Of a DNA stretch of 17,951 nt, positions 14,792-17,951 are shown piece by piece. How positions within the stretch are numbered: position 1 is the stretch's first letter; the number at the start of each line of letters is the position of its first letter. The notes below the pieces were generated by a model that was not told the DNA's origin, searched no databases, and saw only the letters and a list, made by a program, of their open reading frames with translations. Position numbers and translations under genes: made by a program. This stretch comes from Blastocatellia bacterium (GTDB lineage Bacteria; Acidobacteriota; Blastocatellia; Pyrinomonadales; Pyrinomonadaceae). Location: positions 1-17,951 of the forward strand of contig PSRF01000134.1 in the NCBI GenBank assembly GCA_003175865.1, read 5' to 3'.

Positions 14792-16093
14792 TCAAACCAT
14801 CGCGAAGCCAGCATCCAGCGCAGCAATCAATTCGTCGACATGGTCCTTCGTTGAATTCAACATCAACCCCGTGCGAATCACATTGCCATATAATCCGCCC
14901 TTGCCAATTAAGACGCGTCGTCGTTTGGTTTCTTCGAACACAGTCAGTAGTGCTTGCGGCGCTGGTTCTTTCGTTTCACGATCTTTCACCAACTCGATAC
15001 CCTGCATAAGTCCCATTCCGCGAACGTCTCCAATCACCGCGTACTTCTCTTTCAGTTCTTCAAGTCCTTGTCTGAAATAAGCACCAACTTCCGCGGAGTT
15101 TTTCTTCAAATCGTCTTCTTCGATGACCTTTAACACTGCAAGTCCAGCCGCCGTAGCGATCGGGTTCCCACCAAAAGTAGAGAAGGTCAAACCGGGATAC
15201 TTGTTCGCGACCTCTTCAGTAGCAACTGTCACGCCGATTGGAACTCCATTCGCCAGTCCTTTTGCTGACGTGATTATGTCTGGCTTCACGTCCCAGTGCT
15301 CGATACCAAACCACTTGTCGCCGGTACGACCCCACGCAGTTTGCACTTCGTCAGCAATAAACAGACCACCATGCTTTCGTGTGATCTCCTCCGCGCGCTC
15401 GAAATAGCCTGGTGGTGGAACGACGAATCCACCTACGCCAAGGATTGGTTCAGCCATGAATGCGGCGATCTCTCCGGTCGTCGTAGTCATGATCAATTCC
15501 TCGATGTCGTTTGCGCACGCTAAGCCGCAATCGGGATAAGTAAGTTTGAAGGGACATCGATAACAATACGGAGCAGGCGCGTGAACAAAGCCTGCTACTT
15601 GCGCTGGCAGAGGTCGCCATGTCGCATGGCCCATTGCGGAAAGCGAAGTCGCAGAACGACCGCTGTAGCTGTGTCGGAGTACAACGATTTCATGTCTGCC
15701 TGTGGCTAACTTTGCGGCGTGGACCGCAGTGTCGTCTGCTTCGGTTCCGCTATTCGTGAAAAAACTCTTCTTCAATGCGCCGGGAGTTATTTGAGCGAGC
15801 TTTTCTGCCAGATCCGCTTGGGGCTTACTCGCATAGAGTGTTGATGTATGGCTGATTGATTTGACCTGGTTGACGATTGCTTCACTGACTCTCGGATTAT
15901 TGTGACCGACACATACGGTCAACACCCCACCGAAACAATCGAGATACTTATCATCTTTATCGTCCCAGACATAAAAGCCTTCACCACGAACGAGCGCCAG
16001 CGGTTCCTGGTAGTACATTGCAACTGCGGGAAACAGAAACTCTTTGTGTTTGCGTACAGTCTCTGATTGTGTTTTGACTTCAGCAGTACTCAT
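14792..16093 (-). CDS. Class III (PLP) aminotransferase, probable beta-alanine/beta-aminoisobutyrate transaminase
   Basis: The 433-residue product shows fold-type I class III features: FTNSGTEADD (112-121, cofactor phosphate), D248 in FIADEVQTAWGRTG, the Schiff-base lysine K278 in ITSAKGLANGVPIG, and TFGGNP near residue 310. It resembles AGXT2-like alanine-glyoxylate / 3-aminoisobutyrate-pyruvate transaminases. In this cluster it would convert beta-alanine or beta-aminoisobutyrate to malonic or methylmalonic semialdehyde. A Cys set at 177, 180, 189 and 193 (YCYRCPF...YPDCGLAC) looks like a possible metal or disulfide site. The SD AGAGGA overlaps the aldehyde dehydrogenase stop codon, so the two are probably translationally coupled. 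Exact donor and acceptor are inferred. Confidence 0.88.
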   Translation of the reverse strand: MSTAEVKTQSETVRKHKEFLFPAVAMYYQEPLALVRGEGFYVWDDKDDKYLDCFGGVLTVCVGHNNPRVSEAIVNQVKSISHTSTLYASKPQADLAEKLAQITPGALKKSFFTNSGTEADDTAVHAAKLATGRHEIVVLRHSYSGRSATSLSAMGHATWRPLPAQVAGFVHAPAPYCYRCPFKLTYPDCGLACANDIEELIMTTTTGEIAAFMAEPILGVGGFVVPPPGYFERAEEITRKHGGLFIADEVQTAWGRTGDKWFGIEHWDVKPDIITSAKGLANGVPIGVTVATEEVANKYPGLTFSTFGGNPIATAAGLAVLKVIEEDDLKKNSAEVGAYFRQGLEELKEKYAVIGDVRGMGLMQGIELVKDRETKEPAPQALLTVFEETKRRRVLIGKGGLYGNVIRTGLMLNSTKDHVDELIAALDAGFAMV

Positions 16094-16105
16094 TTTATTA
16101 GTCCT

Positions 16106-17581
16106 CTAGTAGAGATTCCCCTCACGCTTCCGACCGGTATAGTCGACGTACACAACCTTGAGCTCCGTGTAGAAATCGAGTGCGGTCGAACCCTGTTCCC
16201 GGTCTCCTATCCCGGTACCTTTCGTTCCGCCGAATGGGATGTGAGCTTCGCCTCCAGTCGTTGGCGAGTTGATGTGCGTCATGCCCGTTTCGATATCATC
16301 GACAAAGCGAAAGATCCGCGCAGCATCATTAGTGAATATCGAAGACGACAGACCGTATTCACAATCATTTGCGACCTGCATTGCCTCATCGAAGTTCTTC
16401 ACACGAAGCACTGACAAAACAGGACCAAAGATTTCTTCACGTGCGATGCGCATGTCAGGTGTGACGTGATCGAAAACTGTCGGATGAACGAAGTAACCCT
16501 TATCAAAACCGTCGCCAGTCGCGCGGGAACCACCGCACGCCAACGTTGCACCGTCTTCGCGTCCGATGTCGATGTACCTCAGTACCGTGTTGAATTGACT
16601 TTCATCGACACTTGGGCCCATTTCCGTTTGTGGATCGACACCTGGTCCAAGCCTCATCGATTCGGCTCGTTTTGTGATTCGAGTTACGAACTCATCTGCG
16701 ATTTCATCAACGACTACTGCACGACTCGTCGCGGTACAACGTTGACCTGATGAACCAAACGCACCCTGAGCGGTTGATTCGACTGCAAGATCCATATCGG
16801 CATCTTCGAGTATGACGACAGGATTCTTTCCGCCCATTTCACATTGGACCTTCGCCCCTCGACGCGATGCTTGTTCATACAAACGAATGCCAACTCCATT
16901 TGAACCAGTGAAAGAGATCGCTTTTACTGCGCGGTGATTGATGATCTCGTCACCGGCCTCCGAACCTGAGCCAATAATGAGATTCAACACACCAGGAGGG
17001 ATGCCTGCCTCTTCAAAAATCTCAACGATGCGGACGGCAGTTGCCGGTGTTAGTGTCGCAGGTTTGAAGACAACGGTGTTGCCGGCGACGAGTGCAGGCG
17101 CGATCTTCCAAACAGGAATTGCAACAGGGAAGTTCCACGGAGTTACACAGGCCACGACACCCAACGGTTGTTTGATTGTGTAGGCGAAATTTAACGGGAG
17201 TTCCGATGGGATCGTTTCACCAGTTAACCTCCTTGATTCTCCGGCGCAAAAGTCGGCGACGTTGATTGAGCGTTGTAGCTCACCGCGCGACTCCGCAATC
17301 GTCTTACCCTCTTCACGTGTGAGAATTTGCGCCAGCTCCTCTTTGTTATCTTCGAACAGGCGTGCCGCTTTCGCGACGATGCGTCCGCGTGTTGGTGCAG
17401 GAGTGGCACGCCAACCGCGAAAGGCATCGGATGCCGCGTCAACTGCTGCGCGTGCTTCGTCGCGTGTCGATAGAATCACCTCGCCGATTACATCATCGGT
17501 GTTTGCAGGATTTGTGTTTGCGACTGACTTAGAAGAAATTGATTTGATCCACTTGCCGTTGATGAAGTTCTGATAAGTCAT
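16106..17581 (-). CDS. NAD(P)-dependent aldehyde dehydrogenase (semialdehyde-oxidising type)
   Basis: The 491-residue product has the classical ALDH residues: N150 (TPWNFP), K173 (VFKPA), E248 (CEMGGKNP) and catalytic C282 (GSSGQRCTATSR), with EEIFGPVL near the C-terminus. The sequence looks closest to alpha-ketoglutarate semialdehyde dehydrogenases. CoA-acylating methylmalonate-semialdehyde dehydrogenases have different motifs around the cysteine. Coupled tightly to the aminotransferase (12 bp, shared SD/stop), it probably oxidises the resulting malonic semialdehyde, likely to the free acid; this is inference. ATG 17581 (MTYQNFINGKW, a normal ALDH start) is chosen with AAGG about 11 bases upstream. 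The ATG at 17647 would add 22 residues unlike the family. It is the first gene of the minus-strand cluster. Confidence 0.92.
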   Translation of the reverse strand: MTYQNFINGKWIKSISSKSVANTNPANTDDVIGEVILSTRDEARAAVDAASDAFRGWRATPAPTRGRIVAKAARLFEDNKEELAQILTREEGKTIAESRGELQRSINVADFCAGESRRLTGETIPSELPLNFAYTIKQPLGVVACVTPWNFPVAIPVWKIAPALVAGNTVVFKPATLTPATAVRIVEIFEEAGIPPGVLNLIIGSGSEAGDEIINHRAVKAISFTGSNGVGIRLYEQASRRGAKVQCEMGGKNPVVILEDADMDLAVESTAQGAFGSSGQRCTATSRAVVVDEIADEFVTRITKRAESMRLGPGVDPQTEMGPSVDESQFNTVLRYIDIGREDGATLACGGSRATGDGFDKGYFVHPTVFDHVTPDMRIAREEIFGPVLSVLRVKNFDEAMQVANDCEYGLSSSIFTNDAARIFRFVDDIETGMTHINSPTTGGEAHIPFGGTKGTGIGDREQGSTALDFYTELKVVYVDYTGRKREGNLY

Positions 17582-17682
17582 GGACAGTAAACCTTGATGG
17601 TTGCGGGAAGGAAGTATTGTTCTGATCGAGCGCCGCAAATATATCATGAAGTTTTTCTGCGATCATTTTGAAAAAGCTCAGT

Positions 17683-17777
17683 TAGGGAACCGCGAGCGTA
17701 GCGACCGGATGCGACATCCAACTGTCAATATATCTGGGTTGACTGTAGCATCCGGTCGCTCCGCTCTCGGTTCCCTA
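17683..17777. repeat. 34-bp inverted repeat in the divergent promoter region
   Basis: Arms 17683-17716 and 17744-17777 match at 31 of 34 positions as inverted copies around a 27-nt centre. Each arm begins TAGGGAACCG and contains AGCGACCGGATGC. It lies between the divergent aldehyde dehydrogenase and acyl-CoA synthetase genes, where promoters for both would be expected. The 264-bp spacer holds no credible coding sequence. Confidence 0.85.
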
Positions 17778-17845
17778 CTAGCAGCACAGAGAAGAGGGGT
17801 TTGAGTGTAGGGGAGAGCTGTTGTAGCTTATGGCCTTTTCGGAGA

Positions 17846-17951
17846 ATGAATACATTGGCCAACGATCAATTTCAAAATATTCCGGAACTACTTCGCGTTC
17901 GCACGGCTGAAGCGCCGAATAAGCCATTCCTCTTTTCACAACCGGATGGTC
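17846..17951 (+). CDS. N-terminus of a probable AMP-binding acyl-CoA synthetase (3' end off window)
   Basis: Only 35 codons are visible, reading NIPELLRVRTAEAPNKPF and LFSQPDG in the second half. A helix with LLxxRxxxxPxKPxL followed by a short PDG turn is how many ANL-superfamily adenylating ligases begin. No catalytic motif lies inside the window, so function is a guess from the N-terminus. GGAGA is immediately before ATG 17846, which is too close. An in-frame TTG at 17855 would have better spacing and may be the real start. It diverges from the pyrimidine/beta-alanine cluster. Confidence 0.5.
   Translation, partial: MNTLANDQFQNIPELLRVRTAEAPNKPFLFSQPDG

Noticed and set aside
17582..17647. 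22-residue N-terminal extension of the aldehyde dehydrogenase
   Set aside because: The family start MTYQNFINGKW is at 17581, and the extra residues show no targeting signal.
1..17951. tRNA or rRNA genes
   Set aside because: No cloverleaf with a GTTCNANNC T-arm and no conserved rRNA segment was noticed in any spacer.

Overview
The window looks like chromosomal DNA of a free-living bacterium. My best guess is an Acidobacteriota (Blastocatellia-type) genome. That rests on moderate GC, threonine-proline linkers in secreted proteins, and intergenic spaces filled with degenerate heptamer arrays and inverted repeats. The taxonomic call is inference; no rRNA or other marker is present. I saw no tRNA, rRNA, CRISPR array, phage gene or transposase.

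Layout. (1) Positions 1-3462, minus strand: most of a large secreted modular protein that runs off the left edge. It has a signal peptide, a beta-rich N-terminal region, a (TP)12 linker, two lamin-tail domains, Ig-like modules and a DNA/RNA non-specific endonuclease domain. (2) Positions 3721-6980, plus strand: an enolase-superfamily o-succinylbenzoate synthase / N-succinylamino acid racemase, an M20 metallo-hydrolase 14 nt behind it, and exonuclease III. The first two together suggest a racemase/deacylase route from D- to L-amino acids. (3) Positions 7044-17581, minus strand: eight genes, six of which can make up a reductive pyrimidine (uracil/thymine) degradation pathway. In transcription order they are an aldehyde dehydrogenase, a class III aminotransferase, dihydropyrimidinase, a small secreted protein of unknown function, a secreted S10 serine carboxypeptidase-like protein, an NCS1 nucleobase permease, a nitrilase-type beta-ureidopropionase and a PreA-like dihydropyrimidine dehydrogenase subunit. 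(4) Positions 17846-17951, plus strand: the first codons of a probable AMP-binding acyl-CoA synthetase, divergent from the aldehyde dehydrogenase.

How the genes fit together. The permease would import uracil, thymine or a related ring compound. PreA reduces the ring, dihydropyrimidinase opens it, and the ureidopropionase releases beta-alanine or beta-aminoisobutyrate plus CO2 and ammonia. The aminotransferase makes the semialdehyde and the aldehyde dehydrogenase oxidises it. PreA ends where the C-terminal [4Fe-4S] domain normally begins, and no PreT-like partner is in the window, so its electron donor is unclear.

The most unusual non-coding feature is the repeat load. Most spacers of the minus-strand cluster carry a repeat. 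These are 7-nt-period arrays (6074-6205, 8162-8277, 12477-12504), a nested inverted element of about 163 bp built from four hairpin units (14625-14787), and long near-perfect inverted repeats (8161-8279, 13110-13201, 17683-17777). I found no clearly new defence or mobile system. The best leads are the PreA lacking an Fe-S domain, the repeat families and the lamin-tail/nuclease architecture.
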